58,590 nucleotides of DNA, taken from contig JAJPKP010000052.1 of assembly GCA_021323675.1 (NCBI GenBank), positions 1 through 58,590 on the forward strand, in the 5' to 3' direction. Position 1 is the stretch's first letter. Every line of letters begins with the position of its first letter. This DNA comes from Pseudomonadota bacterium (lineage in GTDB: Bacteria > Desulfobacterota > Binatia > Binatales > Binataceae). The notes under the pieces are model-generated. The model was not told where the DNA came from and made no database searches. It saw only the letters and a program-made list of their open reading frames with translations. The position numbers and the translations under genes are program-made. Positions 33,343 through 42,427 of this stretch are shown in pieces.

Positions 33343-34412
33343 TGCCCCTTTCGCTTCCGCGGTCCGAATTGATCGCGCCTGCAATCGGCCCGCAGTTGCA
33401 CTTTTCTCCGTTCTCAGAGGCGGGAGACCGCTGGTTGTCATTCGCGGACAGCCTGCCTGGAGCGGCGTTGTATCATCGGCGCCCGTGGATCGAATTGCTT
33501 CGACTGGCGCACGCAATCCATACGCACGTCGCGGCTCTCGAGCGCGACTCACAAATCGTTGCGGGATGCCTGCTGGCGCGATCGCCGGGCCTGTTCGGCA
33601 CGCGGATGATATCGCTTCCGGACACCGAGGTATGTCCGCCCCTGGCGGTGGACGATCAGGCGATGGAAACCTTCCTCGGGCTGCTGGCAGAGCATCACGC
33701 CGCGCGCCGAGGCCTTGAGATCCATGGCGTCCAGGCGCCGCCGCCCTGGAAGACCGTCAATCTTTTTGCGGACTGGAAAATAGATATGCGCCGGCCGCCT
33801 GGCGTTCTGCATTCCGCACTCGATCGTGACGTTCGGCGCAATATGCGCCATGCCCTCGCCCGCGGGATCGAAGTATCGCAGGGCGATTCGTTGGAATACC
33901 TGCGGCGCTTCTACTCTCTTCATCTGGTCACTCGCCGGCGGCTGGGCATGCCGCCGCGCCCGTTTTCGTATTTGAAGGCGATGCATCGCATTTACTCTCC
34001 CGATGGATCGCTGAGTGTCTGGATGGCGACGCGGAAGGGTCGCGACCTCGCCGGACTTCTGGTTCTGCGCGACGGCAACGCTCTTTATGCGAAGAGCAAC
34101 GCGCGCTCGGCAGACTGCCCGAACGGCGCCAATCATCTGGTTTTCGTCGAGGTGATGGATCGCTTCGCTGGATCCGTCGATACGTGGCACCTGGGACGGG
34201 TAGATGTGCGCAATCGCGGCCTGAGCGAATTCAAGCGCCGGCTCGGCGCGGTCCCTGCTCCGTTGCCCTACGCGTACCTTCCGCACCCTCCTCGAAACAT
34301 CAGCTCGGAGGTTCCCCAGGGAGCGTTAAGGCTGGTGTCTCAGGCCGTGCGCAGACTTCCACTCTGGACCACTCGTGTTCTTGGCGCCGTCGTATATGGG
34401 TTTTTTGTATGA
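33342..34412 (+). CDS. FemAB/GNAT-like acyltransferase
   Basis: A 356-aa cytosolic protein of the FemAB-like GNAT type that occurs in exosortase/exopolysaccharide loci. It shows LDRDVRRNMRHALARGIEVSQGD (~162-184), FYSLHLVTRRRLGMPPRPFSYLKAMH (~192-217) and GLLVLRDGNALYAKSNAR. HLGRVDVRNRGLSEFKRRLGA is the conserved C-terminal strand-helix of the family. The donor and acceptor are unknown; it may modify the exported polymer. GGAGGA precedes the ATG at 33342, which overlaps the previous stop (TGATG); GTG at 33339 is an alternative. Confidence 0.82.
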   Translation: MPLSLPRSELIAPAIGPQLHFSPFSEAGDRWLSFADSLPGAALYHRRPWIELLRLAHAIHTHVAALERDSQIVAGCLLARSPGLFGTRMISLPDTEVCPPLAVDDQAMETFLGLLAEHHAARRGLEIHGVQAPPPWKTVNLFADWKIDMRRPPGVLHSALDRDVRRNMRHALARGIEVSQGDSLEYLRRFYSLHLVTRRRLGMPPRPFSYLKAMHRIYSPDGSLSVWMATRKGRDLAGLLVLRDGNALYAKSNARSADCPNGANHLVFVEVMDRFAGSVDTWHLGRVDVRNRGLSEFKRRLGAVPAPLPYAYLPHPPRNISSEVPQGALRLVSQAVRRLPLWTTRVLGAVVYGFFV

Positions 34413-35796
34413 AGTGTGGTTCGACAGGCACTACCGTTACACCTCACAGGCGAGCACGCCATATTCCCGGCTCGGCGACTATCAGCTTTTCACGACGAGC
34501 GGTCCTTGCGGAGGCAATAACATTCGCACCCATTCAAAATATTCGCCGGATTTCGGGGACGGAATCGCAATGGCGCTGAGTGTTCGCAAATCGTTGGACG
34601 AGTATCCTCCGGTTCCGGATTCTGCTTGCGCCCCGCGCAATGACGCATTCGCCTTCTGGAAGCTTCCGATGGAACTGGCTACGGGACTGGCGGCCTCGAC
34701 TGACTATTCTGAGTCCATCATTCGCCGCTACTTGTTCGAGGAATATCTGTCCGAGCAACAGCGGAAGCCGTCGCGGCTCCTAAATTACTACTACCTGTTC
34801 AAAGCCATAATTCCTGTCGCCCTTCGCCATCGAATTAATGCGATCGCCGTGCATAGTCGAAGACCCCTTGAGTTTCCCCATTGGCCCTGCGAAACGGCAC
34901 TGCTGGACTATCTGCGGCAATGGGTTAATCAAAGCCTGCTGTCGCTGGGGCTGGATGACGTGCCGCATATTTCGTTCTGGCCCGACGGGCACCGCTGCTG
35001 CATCGTTCTGACCCATGACGTAGAGAGCCTGGTTGGCTTCGACCGCATTGAGCGGATGGCAGACCTCGAGGAAAAGTACGGCTTCCGTTCGGCGCTGAAT
35101 TTTCCTTTGAAGCAATACCCGCTTGATTGGCGCCGGCTGGAAGCATTGAAGCGTCGCGGTTTCGAGTTCGGGGCGCATGGCCTCGCCCATGACGGCCGGC
35201 TGTTCCGAAGTGAAGCGGACTTCAATGAGCTGGCGCCGCTTCTTGAGCAACTGGCGCGTGAACGCGATTTCCGCGGTTTTCGGTCCCCGTCAACGCTTCG
35301 GCGGGTCGAGTGGCTCTCGCGGATGGCGTTCGACTTCGATTGCAGCCTCGCCGACACCGATCCCTTTGAACCGCAACCGGGCGGATCGTGCAGCGTATTT
35401 CCGTTTTTTCTTGGCCATATGGTGGAGCTGCCCTACACTCTTGCGCAGGACCATACGCTTATACATCTGCTGCGCAAGGATCCTCTGCCGGTGTGGACCG
35501 CCAAGTTGCACTGGATCGCCTCGATCGGCGGCATGATCCTCACGCTCACCCATCCCGACTATTCCGGCGTCGAACCCCACATCTCCCGTTATGAGACCTT
35601 GCTCAAGCGGCTGAGCGAGGTTCCCGGCGCCTGGCGGGCATTGCCGTCAGAGGTCGCCTCGTGGTGGCGGCAAAGGTCCGCGATGGCATTGACGATGCGC
35701 AACGGCGTTCCCGTGGTGAGCGGCGCCGGCTGCCAGCGTGCAGTGGCAAGGCAACTCGGCGACGAACCTCTTGCGAAGTGGGAGCATGGCCAGTGA
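34396..35796 (+). CDS. Polysaccharide deacetylase-like protein
   Basis: A 466-aa protein. The NodB-homology part covers ~205-400: CCIVLTHDVESLVGFDRI has the catalytic/metal Asp, EFGAHGLAHDGR gives the H-x3-H metal pair, and FRGFRSPSTLR follows. The ~200 N-terminal residues are family-specific and not secretory. It would remove acetyl groups from GlcNAc-like residues, or act as a regulatory pseudo-deacetylase. The start is uncertain: ATG 34396 overlaps the preceding gene by 17 bases, and GTG at 34375 is possible. Confidence 0.82.
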   Translation: MGFLYEVWFDRHYRYTSQASTPYSRLGDYQLFTTSGPCGGNNIRTHSKYSPDFGDGIAMALSVRKSLDEYPPVPDSACAPRNDAFAFWKLPMELATGLAASTDYSESIIRRYLFEEYLSEQQRKPSRLLNYYYLFKAIIPVALRHRINAIAVHSRRPLEFPHWPCETALLDYLRQWVNQSLLSLGLDDVPHISFWPDGHRCCIVLTHDVESLVGFDRIERMADLEEKYGFRSALNFPLKQYPLDWRRLEALKRRGFEFGAHGLAHDGRLFRSEADFNELAPLLEQLARERDFRGFRSPSTLRRVEWLSRMAFDFDCSLADTDPFEPQPGGSCSVFPFFLGHMVELPYTLAQDHTLIHLLRKDPLPVWTAKLHWIASIGGMILTLTHPDYSGVEPHISRYETLLKRLSEVPGAWRALPSEVASWWRQRSAMALTMRNGVPVVSGAGCQRAVARQLGDEPLAKWEHGQ

Positions 35797-37049
35797 TTCG
35801 CGCACTGCTTATCGCGTACACGACCTATATTCATGATGGGCGCGTGCGCCGCCACGCGGAAGCGCTCGCCACGCGGGGCGATCACGTCGATGTGATCTGC
35901 CTGGGCTCTCCGGGACGGCTTGACGGGGTAAATGTGATTGGACTGGATATCCCGCGTTATCGAGGAGGAAGCCGCAGCAGTTACCTGAACAGCTACTTTC
36001 GCTTCTTCCTTCGAGCAACCGCGGTTGCGATGCGCCTGAACAGCGGCGGGCGCTATGACGTTGTGATTGCGTGCACGATGCCCGACGCGGTTGTTCTCTG
36101 CACCCTTCCCCTTCGCCTGCTCGGCGCCAAGGTGGTTCTTGATGTTCACGACACGATGCCGGAGTTGTATCGCGACAAGTTCGGCGGCGCTCGGGGCGCA
36201 TTCGGTGCGCGCCTCCTGATGATCGAGGAACGCGCGAGCGCCGCACTGGCCCATCGGGTACTTGCGGTTCACGAGTCCCATCGCGAGCGCCTTATCCAGT
36301 CCGGAATAGATGCGCGCAAGATCTCAGTCGTGATGAACTCTCCGGACTCGCGGATATTTGCTCCACGCGCTCATCCGCTCCGTGACGAAGGCTTTACTAT
36401 AGTTTGCCACGGCACCGTAACTCGCCGATTGGGACTGGATGTTGCGATTCGCGCGATTGCGCTGCTTCGCGATCGGATTTCGAAACTGCGTCTGCGGATA
36501 ATCGGTGACGGCGACTACCGACCGGAAGCGGAATCATTGGTGGAGGCTTTGCAACTGAAGGGACAGGTATCCTTCCTCGATCCGGTCGCCATCGATGAGC
36601 TGCCCAAGGTATTGCGGGAAGCTTCGGTCGGACTCGTCCCCAACCGGGCGAGCAGCGCGACACATCTGATGCTACCCGTGAAGTTGCTTGAGTACGCGAC
36701 GCTGGGGATACCCGCGATTGCGTCCCGCCTGAAGACGATCGAGCGCTACTTCGGCAATCACGCAGTTCGTTACTTCGAGCCGGATCGCGAAACAAGCCTG
36801 GCGGAGGCTATCGCGGATCTGTACCACAATCCGGATCTTCGCCGGCATATCGCGGGATGCGCCCGCGAGGTGTCCCGTCGCATCAGTTGGGCGAGCCAGC
36901 GCGGCCGATTTTACGAGGTAATCGACTCGCTTGCGGCGGGGCGCTCTGACGCTTGGCCGCATCATACGAACCGCGGTCCCGACTCGCGGGTTGAAAACAC
37001 TGGAGACACGGGTACGGGCCTGTTCGAGCAGAAATTGGGAGGGAGCTAA
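35793..37049 (+). CDS. Glycosyltransferase family 4 protein
   Basis: A 418-aa GT-B glycosyltransferase. N-domain: RALLIAYTTYIHDGRVRRHAEALATRGDHVDVICLG. C-domain: FTIVCHGTVTRRLGLDVAIRAIALL, LRIIGDGDYRPEAE, then ASVGLVPNRASSATHLMLPVKLLEYATLGIPAIAS, the donor-binding E-x7-E region. The start is GTG 35793, overlapping the previous stop (GTGA), with GGGAG upstream. It is the only dedicated glycosyltransferase in the operon, which is few for a heteropolymer. Confidence 0.9.
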   Translation: MIRALLIAYTTYIHDGRVRRHAEALATRGDHVDVICLGSPGRLDGVNVIGLDIPRYRGGSRSSYLNSYFRFFLRATAVAMRLNSGGRYDVVIACTMPDAVVLCTLPLRLLGAKVVLDVHDTMPELYRDKFGGARGAFGARLLMIEERASAALAHRVLAVHESHRERLIQSGIDARKISVVMNSPDSRIFAPRAHPLRDEGFTIVCHGTVTRRLGLDVAIRAIALLRDRISKLRLRIIGDGDYRPEAESLVEALQLKGQVSFLDPVAIDELPKVLREASVGLVPNRASSATHLMLPVKLLEYATLGIPAIASRLKTIERYFGNHAVRYFEPDRETSLAEAIADLYHNPDLRRHIAGCAREVSRRISWASQRGRFYEVIDSLAAGRSDAWPHHTNRGPDSRVENTGDTGTGLFEQKLGGS

Positions 37050-37862
37050 ATGACCAACAAGATACGCGAACCGCTTGAGGGCGAAGCAACGCTGGTCGTA
37101 GGAGTCGGCGAGGTTGGCGGCGCCCTTGCGATCGCGCTCGAGCGTTCTGAACCGGTCCTGCGCCACGATCTGGCGCCTGTGAAGTTCGATTCTCCGATCG
37201 GCGTGATGCATTTGTGCATCCCCTTCGTGTCGCAGTCGCAATTCGAAGAGGCCGCCCTTTCGTATATCGAGCGCTTTCACCCTCGCCTGACCATCGTAAA
37301 CAGCACCGTTCTTCCCGGCACCACCAGGCGGCTGGCGACCCGCGGCGGAGCCTGCGTCGCATTCAGCCCCGTACGCGGCAAACACGCTCATATGGTTGAA
37401 GATCTGTTCCGATATACTAAATTCGTGTCGGCTCCGGATCCCGACGTCGCCCGAGCCGCGGCCGGGCATTTTGCTTCCGCCGGATTTCAAACTCGCATCA
37501 CAAGCAAGGTGGAAACGCTTGAGCTGTCCAAGCTGGCCGAGACCACCTACTTCGGCGTGCTCATCGGTTTTGCGCAGGAACTAAATCGCTACGCGGAGCA
37601 ACTGGGCGCGGATTATTTCGAGACGACCGACTTTTTCGATGAAATAGGTTTTCTCCCCAAGGTCCGATACTACCCCGGCTTCATTGGCGGACATTGCGTA
37701 ATTCCGAACATCGGATTGCTCAAACAGATTCGCGATTCCGACCTGCTGAATGCGATTCTCTCCTCCAACGAACGGCGCGCCAAGGAGATCGAGGCCGGCG
37801 GTCCGCAGGCGGCGTCAAAGCGAGGGACGGCCGCGAATGCCGAGCATTCAAACGAGGCATGA
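37050..37862 (+). CDS. Short UDP-sugar dehydrogenase-like protein
   Basis: A 270-aa product resembling UDP-glucose/UDP-ManNAc 6-dehydrogenases (usually ~430 aa) but without the C-terminal UDP-binding domain. Present: NAD motif LVVGVGEVGGALAIAL (~15-30), NSTVLPGTTRR, SPVRGKHAHM, the helical bridge ELSKLAETTYFGVLIGFAQELNRYAEQLG, and the catalytic Cys motif YPGFIGGHCVIPN (~208-220). It may be a specialised or remnant WbpA-like enzyme supplying the uronic acid. It begins right after the preceding stop with GGGAGGGAG as ribosome site. It is the last gene of the operon. Confidence 0.8.
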   Translation: MTNKIREPLEGEATLVVGVGEVGGALAIALERSEPVLRHDLAPVKFDSPIGVMHLCIPFVSQSQFEEAALSYIERFHPRLTIVNSTVLPGTTRRLATRGGACVAFSPVRGKHAHMVEDLFRYTKFVSAPDPDVARAAAGHFASAGFQTRITSKVETLELSKLAETTYFGVLIGFAQELNRYAEQLGADYFETTDFFDEIGFLPKVRYYPGFIGGHCVIPNIGLLKQIRDSDLLNAILSSNERRAKEIEAGGPQAASKRGTAANAEHSNEA

Positions 37863-37865
37863 CGG

Positions 37866-37889
37866 GGTTGCATCGATCGCGATGCAACC
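37866..37889. terminator. Strong bidirectional hairpin at the end of the exopolysaccharide operon
   Basis: GGTTGCATCG (37866-37875), loop ATCG, CGATGCAACC (37880-37889): a perfect 10-bp stem with a tetraloop, 4 bases after the operon's last stop and 21 bases before the end of the facing lipoprotein gene. Confidence 0.75.
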
Positions 37890-37910
37890 GGAACCGCGCG
37901 CGCCGCTCCC

Positions 37911-38423
37911 CTAGCGAGAAGTACTGGAAGAGGTTTCCAACCGCGCCGTGAGGACCGAGGCTTTCTCCGCGAGGCCCGAAGCGACCAGATAGTCGCGCGC
38001 GGCCAGCGCCTGATGAGCCGAAGCCTGAAACTGGCTCGCCTCTTCATATGTCGCCACACTCGCCGCACTGAGCTTGGCTCGATCGATCGCCGTCAACCGA
38101 TGGTCCACTTCGTACAGGAGATGCTCCGCGTTTACTCGAGACTCGTCCTCGCCGGCGAGAGTCACAGATGGTTTAGCCGGAGTGCTGGTATCCGTACTTT
38201 GGGTTCGATCCTCGGGGACCTTGTTGGGTGTCATCCTGGTAACATGCCTGCGCGCGGTCTTGACAGCGCGATCGTTGTCGCTCGATCGCGGTCCTGACAC
38301 TGGCTGGGTAGCCGAATGGAACGAGGTCCTGTGCGCGGGCTCAATCGGCGTGAACAGCGGCCAGCATCCCGCGAGGCCGATCAGAGCCAGGGCGGCCATG
38401 GCCAACCTGGACACCTTAAGCAT
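37911..38423 (-). CDS. Predicted lipoprotein (170 aa)
   Basis: The signal MLKVSRLAMAALALIGLAGC has a clear lipobox (LAGC, Cys 20). A Ser/Thr/Pro-rich linker (~30-90) follows, then a helical domain (~92-165: NAEHLLYEVDHRLTAIDRAKL...QFQASAHQALAARDYLVASGLAEKA) that looks like a short DUF4398-type helical hairpin. The function is unknown. It overlaps the sensor kinase stop by 8 bases and is the last gene of the NtrC regulator-kinase-lipoprotein operon, so it may tune periplasmic sensing. Confidence 0.8.
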   Translation of the reverse strand: MLKVSRLAMAALALIGLAGCWPLFTPIEPAHRTSFHSATQPVSGPRSSDNDRAVKTARRHVTRMTPNKVPEDRTQSTDTSTPAKPSVTLAGEDESRVNAEHLLYEVDHRLTAIDRAKLSAASVATYEEASQFQASAHQALAARDYLVASGLAEKASVLTARLETSSSTSR

Positions 38424-40251
38424 GTTCGCCCCCCTCGCCTGACCACAGCGGAGTTTCGCAAAGCTCGTCGATTGGAAGCCGGATACGCACCGTCGTGCCC
38501 AGGCCCGGCTCGGATTCGACTTCGAGGGTGCCGTGATGCAGGTCGATCGCGCGCATCGCGAGAGGAAGCCCCAGCCCGTTGCCGCTCTCCTTGGTTGTGA
38601 AGTACAGGAGGAATATCTGATCGAGATGATCGGCGGGGATGCCGTGGCCGTTGTCCTGAATCGACAAGTCGATGCTTCCGTTGGCGTTTACCGCCGTTCG
38701 AACCGTCAGCGTGCCTCCGTCAGGCATCGCTTCGACCGCGTTGATCATGATGTTGCGAAGCGCCTCGCCGAGAAGTCCGCAATCCGCCATCACGGCCGGG
38801 CAGAGAGGATCCAGATCGAAATAGGTTTCGATTGGCGGAGAGACCGCCTGCGCGGCCACCTCGGAGACGAGATCGTTCAATGATGTCTGGGTCAGCTTGA
38901 GCTCCTCGGGCCGCATGAAGCGAAGCAGCGCATTCATCGCCTGGTCGAGGCGGGCGATCTCGTGCCGTACCGATTCAAGGCGCCGTTCGAGCGGCATCCC
39001 GCGTTCCGCCTCCTGGCTGAGAAGTTCGAGCTGCAGGTTCATGGCGTTGAGAGGATTGCGCAACTGGTGAGCGACTCCGGAGATTAGCGCTCCGAGCCGC
39101 GCGAGCCGGTCTGAATAGTCAACGACGTTCTCGAGCTTTTGAATTGGACCAAGGTCTCTCGCTATGACCAGAAGACCCGGCGGTTCGGGCCCCTGTCCCA
39201 GCGACGAGATGGATATCAGGAATCTCGAAACGCCCGCGCCGGTACTCAATTCGATCGGTACGTCATGCACCTCGCTCCCGAGTGCGTACGCAGTATTGAT
39301 CATCCGGGCCAGGGGATGGGACTTTCCGAGAAGAAGCGTGAGCGGTTTTCCATCGGCAAGGCCGCCGGCGGGCAGGCCCAAACGCCCTTGCGCCTCAGCG
39401 TTGGCAAACAGGATGGAACCACGCGCGTCAAGCAGCAGCACCGCATCGGTGATAGATCGAAACACCTTGAAGAACTTGCCGCGTTCCGTCTCCCATTGGC
39501 GGCGATCCGCGCTGATTCTTTTCGACAGCTCGTTGAACTTGTGAGCCAGTGTGCCGAATTCGTCGCGCCGCTCGATTGCCAGGCGGACCTCGCCGTCGGT
39601 AGTCGCGAGCTGCTCAACTCCGCTGGTTATCGTCAGCACGGGATGCAGCAGGAGTCTGCTCAAAAGCACTGCTGCCACGAGGCTGGAAAGAACCGCGATG
39701 ACGCCAATCTCCGCTATCGTGCCGAACGTGCGGCGAACCTCGGACGCGATCAGGTCGGTCGAGAGGCCAACCTTGATTGTCGCGAACGGACGATGATCGA
39801 TCTCGACCAGCCTTGCTGACTCGTAGACGCGTCCGCTCCAGAGCATCCAGAAGGGCGCGAGCGGCCACCATCCCTGGACCTTGTCTTCGAGTTCTTTGAA
39901 AGGATGGGCCGCGGCGCCATCCACCCCGGATCCGGGCGCCGAGAGAATCGTCTGGCCCTGCGGGTCCTCAATCCTGATATAGGCAACCCCCTTGCCGAAC
40001 GCCTGTGAAATATCCATCAACGCGCGCAGCGAGGAGTCATCCGCGAGCGCCTTGCGCGGATCGGCGGAGGGAGCAGCGAGAGCCGCGCGCATCTCTTCAA
40101 AGCATTGCGCGACAATCAGCCTGCCGGAACCCGCCAAATTGTCCACCATCAACCGCGTTGCCCGGCCGATCTCGAGGAGGCTGACGGTCAGGATGGCCAG
40201 GAACAGCAGCACAGAACAGATTACGGTGACTTTCCCGCGTAAGCCCACCAT
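38416..40251 (-). CDS. Membrane sensor histidine kinase (HAMP-PAS)
   Basis: A 611-aa kinase. TM1 (~7-27, VTVICSVLLFLAILTVSLLEI), a ~170-residue periplasmic sensor domain, TM2 (~183-203, IGVIAVLSSLVAAVLLSRLLL), HAMP (~203-255), a PAS domain (~270-380, VFRSITDAVLLLDARGSILFANAEAQ), HisKA with phospho-His in LISGVAHQLRNPLNAMN, and HATPase_c with NIMINAVEAM, DNGHGIPADH and GNGLGLPLAM. All kinase boxes are intact. It lies 24 bases downstream of its NtrC-type regulator gene. Its place next to the exopolysaccharide operon suggests envelope sensing. Confidence 0.94.
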   Translation of the reverse strand: MVGLRGKVTVICSVLLFLAILTVSLLEIGRATRLMVDNLAGSGRLIVAQCFEEMRAALAAPSADPRKALADDSSLRALMDISQAFGKGVAYIRIEDPQGQTILSAPGSGVDGAAAHPFKELEDKVQGWWPLAPFWMLWSGRVYESARLVEIDHRPFATIKVGLSTDLIASEVRRTFGTIAEIGVIAVLSSLVAAVLLSRLLLHPVLTITSGVEQLATTDGEVRLAIERRDEFGTLAHKFNELSKRISADRRQWETERGKFFKVFRSITDAVLLLDARGSILFANAEAQGRLGLPAGGLADGKPLTLLLGKSHPLARMINTAYALGSEVHDVPIELSTGAGVSRFLISISSLGQGPEPPGLLVIARDLGPIQKLENVVDYSDRLARLGALISGVAHQLRNPLNAMNLQLELLSQEAERGMPLERRLESVRHEIARLDQAMNALLRFMRPEELKLTQTSLNDLVSEVAAQAVSPPIETYFDLDPLCPAVMADCGLLGEALRNIMINAVEAMPDGGTLTVRTAVNANGSIDLSIQDNGHGIPADHLDQIFLLYFTTKESGNGLGLPLAMRAIDLHHGTLEVESEPGLGTTVRIRLPIDELCETPLWSGEGGEHA

Positions 40252-40275
40252 TTATCGCCCCCAAGCCGGGGTCGA

Positions 40276-41652
40276 CTACATCGAGTCGCCTTCAGCTTTC
40301 GGCTGGTATCGGTCCAGCCGGTTGTAAAGCGTCTTCAAGCTGACGCCGAGAATTTCGGCCGCGCGCGCCTTGTTGCCGCTTACGAATTCCAGCGTTCTTT
40401 CGATTAGCTGGCGTTCCACTTCGTCCAACGAGGAGCCAAGCGAGACCTGAAATCCCGGCGCGGCCGAATGCGACGGCCGCGAGATCTCGGGAGGCAAATC
40501 CGCGATAGTAATGAGCGGTCCGGACGTTACGATAAGGGCCCGCTCGATGACGTTGCGCAGTTGGCGAACGTTTCCTGGCCAATGGTAGGCCTTGAGGAGC
40601 TCCATGCAGGTATTGTCGATTCCGCGCACGTGCGTTGCGCCGGAGGCCTCGGAGAGGTCGTGGATAAAGCGGGCGGCGAGCGCGGGAATATCCGCCGGAC
40701 GCTCGCGAAGCGGCGGAATTCTGATCGCGAACACGTTGAGCCGATAGTAGAGGTCCTCTCGAAATGCGCCCTTTTGCCTTGCCGACTCGAGATCGCGGTT
40801 GGAAGCCGCGATAATCCGGACATCGGTGGGAATCTCCGTGGTTCCCCCCAGCCTTCGAAATTTGCATTCTTCGAGCACGCGCAGGAGCTTGGCCTGCAGC
40901 TCGACCTTCATCTCCCCGATCTCATCGAGCAGCAGCGTTCCGCTCCTGGCCAGTTCAAAGCATCCTTCGCGCCGATGGTCGGCGCCGGTGAAGGCCCCCC
41001 GCTCGTGCCCGAACAACTCGCTCTCCATCAGCGTCTCGGGCAGCGCGGCACAGTTGATGGCGACGTACGGTCCTCGCGCTCGCGCCGATCGACCATGGAT
41101 CGTCTTGGCAACCATCTCCTTGCCGGTGCCGCTTTCGCCTAGGATCAGCACCGAAGCCGAGGTCGGGGCGACCTGCTCGACCAGCAGCATCACCCGCTTC
41201 ATCGCTTCAGACTCTCCGATCAGGTCGCCCAACTCGCCCGCGCGGATCAGGCGGCGGCGCAATAGCTCGTTCTCCTCGCTGACCGAAAGATGGCTCAGCA
41301 GGTTGCCGAGCAGATGCTTTAGATGAGCAACGTCGACAGGTTTGGACAGATATTCGTACGCGCCAAGCTTGATGGCTCGCACCGCATCACGAATCTCTCC
41401 TTCTCCGGAAATCACGATCGTCTGGATCGCCAGGCCCCGATCCCGCATCTCCTTGAGTACCGTCAGGCCGTCTTTGCGCGGCAGCCTGAGATCAAGGAGC
41501 ACTATTTCGGGCGCGTAAGAAACTGCCAGGTCGAGAGCTTTTGCGCCGTCTTCCGCCGCCGCAACCTCGAAGCCCCACGACGCGATCAACTCGCGCCACG
41601 CTTCCCGCGTGGACGCATCATCTTCAACAACGAGTATTCTTCTCGACACCAT
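40276..41652 (-). CDS. NtrC-family response regulator (sigma-54 activator)
   Basis: A 458-aa regulator: receiver (~5-120, ILVVEDDASTREAW, Asp in IVLLDLRLPRKDG, Lys in YLSKPVD), AAA+ domain (GESGTGKE, canonical loop GAFTGA, GTLLLDEIGE) and Fis-type helix-turn-helix (NKARAAEILGVSLKTLYNRLDRY). The first gene of a three-gene leftward operon with its kinase and a lipoprotein. I see no -24/-12 element upstream. The upstream DNA holds three hairpin-forming repeats. It is a candidate activator of the exopolysaccharide promoter at 23033. Confidence 0.95.
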   Translation of the reverse strand: MVSRRILVVEDDASTREAWRELIASWGFEVAAAEDGAKALDLAVSYAPEIVLLDLRLPRKDGLTVLKEMRDRGLAIQTIVISGEGEIRDAVRAIKLGAYEYLSKPVDVAHLKHLLGNLLSHLSVSEENELLRRRLIRAGELGDLIGESEAMKRVMLLVEQVAPTSASVLILGESGTGKEMVAKTIHGRSARARGPYVAINCAALPETLMESELFGHERGAFTGADHRREGCFELARSGTLLLDEIGEMKVELQAKLLRVLEECKFRRLGGTTEIPTDVRIIAASNRDLESARQKGAFREDLYYRLNVFAIRIPPLRERPADIPALAARFIHDLSEASGATHVRGIDNTCMELLKAYHWPGNVRQLRNVIERALIVTSGPLITIADLPPEISRPSHSAAPGFQVSLGSSLDEVERQLIERTLEFVSGNKARAAEILGVSLKTLYNRLDRYQPKAEGDSM

Positions 41653-41949
41653 GCTGGACTTCTACATGTCGGACTTTGGACTCTCTGGACTCCAGAGACC
41701 TTCTCAAGAGACCAGATGAGAAACGTGCGCGCGCCTTTACGCGAGCAACATCACCATGCGGTGAACAGGCACGCCCGCAGAAGGGTGCCTGCTCGCATTG
41801 GTCAAATTTTCAAGGGCAGTGTTGAAAAAAATACATGCTTCACGCTCCAATCCTGCAAAAAGGCCGTGTCTTGTGAAACTTCTTCGACTGGCCTTTCCGT
41901 TGCTACGCGTGCCAACGCCAAGGTATCGCCAGCAGACGCGCGGCGAACG
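41653..41949. repeat. Structured intergenic region with three inverted repeats
   Basis: No gene is supported. It contains CTCTGG-ACT-CCAGAG (41683-41697), TCACC-ATGC-GGTGA (41751-41764) and CAGGCAC-N12-GTGCCTG (41766-41791), all with perfect arms. The second and third are separated by one base and could act as terminators for the leftward SdpI-type operon or as binding sites for the regulator gene downstream. Confidence 0.5.
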
Positions 41950-42426
41950 TCATCTGAAGTGTGGGCGGAACAGTTGCCAGATGAAGCAGCCGACCCAGGT
42001 CGAGCCAAAGATCGCGATGCTGTCGCGTTGAAATGCGAAAAGGTCAAAGGCCGGGTTCTTGTAGTAAGCGATGAATGAAAAATGCATGGAAGCGATGAGA
42101 GCGGTCACCGCGAGCCGCAGCAATCCAAATCCGATCGTTCCGTCCATGCCCTCGTACCGATCGGACCATTTCGGCGCATAAAGGAGCAGAACGTAAAACG
42201 CGCTCCCGATAATCGGGCACAGCAAAAGAGCCTGCGCTTTTCCCCCAAAACCGTCCGCCCTCATCGGGATCGCGGGCGGAAGGCCTGTCCAATGTACCGC
42301 GAGCCGGTCCGGAAGAGACGGCCACAGAATTGCCGACACGATAAACATCGACGCGAGCAACGCCAGATGCGGAATTTCGATTGACCAGCGAACGCCGGGG
42401 CCGGCAGATGAGCCAGTAAGCGGCAT
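41950..42426 (-). CDS. DUF1648-type membrane protein
   Basis: A 158-aa integral membrane protein with about four TM segments. The first (HLALLASMFIVSAILWPSLPDRLAVHW) leads into LPDRLAVHWTGLPPAIPMRADGFGGK, the DUF1648 pattern 'LP..IPVHW...G.PDG'. It starts one base after the SdpI-type gene stop (TGAAATG). This kind of protein accompanies SdpI-like immunity proteins. Specific function unknown. Confidence 0.82.
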   Translation of the reverse strand: MPLTGSSAGPGVRWSIEIPHLALLASMFIVSAILWPSLPDRLAVHWTGLPPAIPMRADGFGGKAQALLLCPIIGSAFYVLLLYAPKWSDRYEGMDGTIGFGLLRLAVTALIASMHFSFIAYYKNPAFDLFAFQRDSIAIFGSTWVGCFIWQLFRPHFR

Positions 42427-42427
42427 T

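Noticed and set aside
23147..37862. Exosortase/PEP-CTERM system in the exopolysaccharide locus
   Set aside because: FemAB-like, ExeA-like and kinase-like genes resemble those loci, but no exosortase and no PEP-CTERM tail were found in the window.
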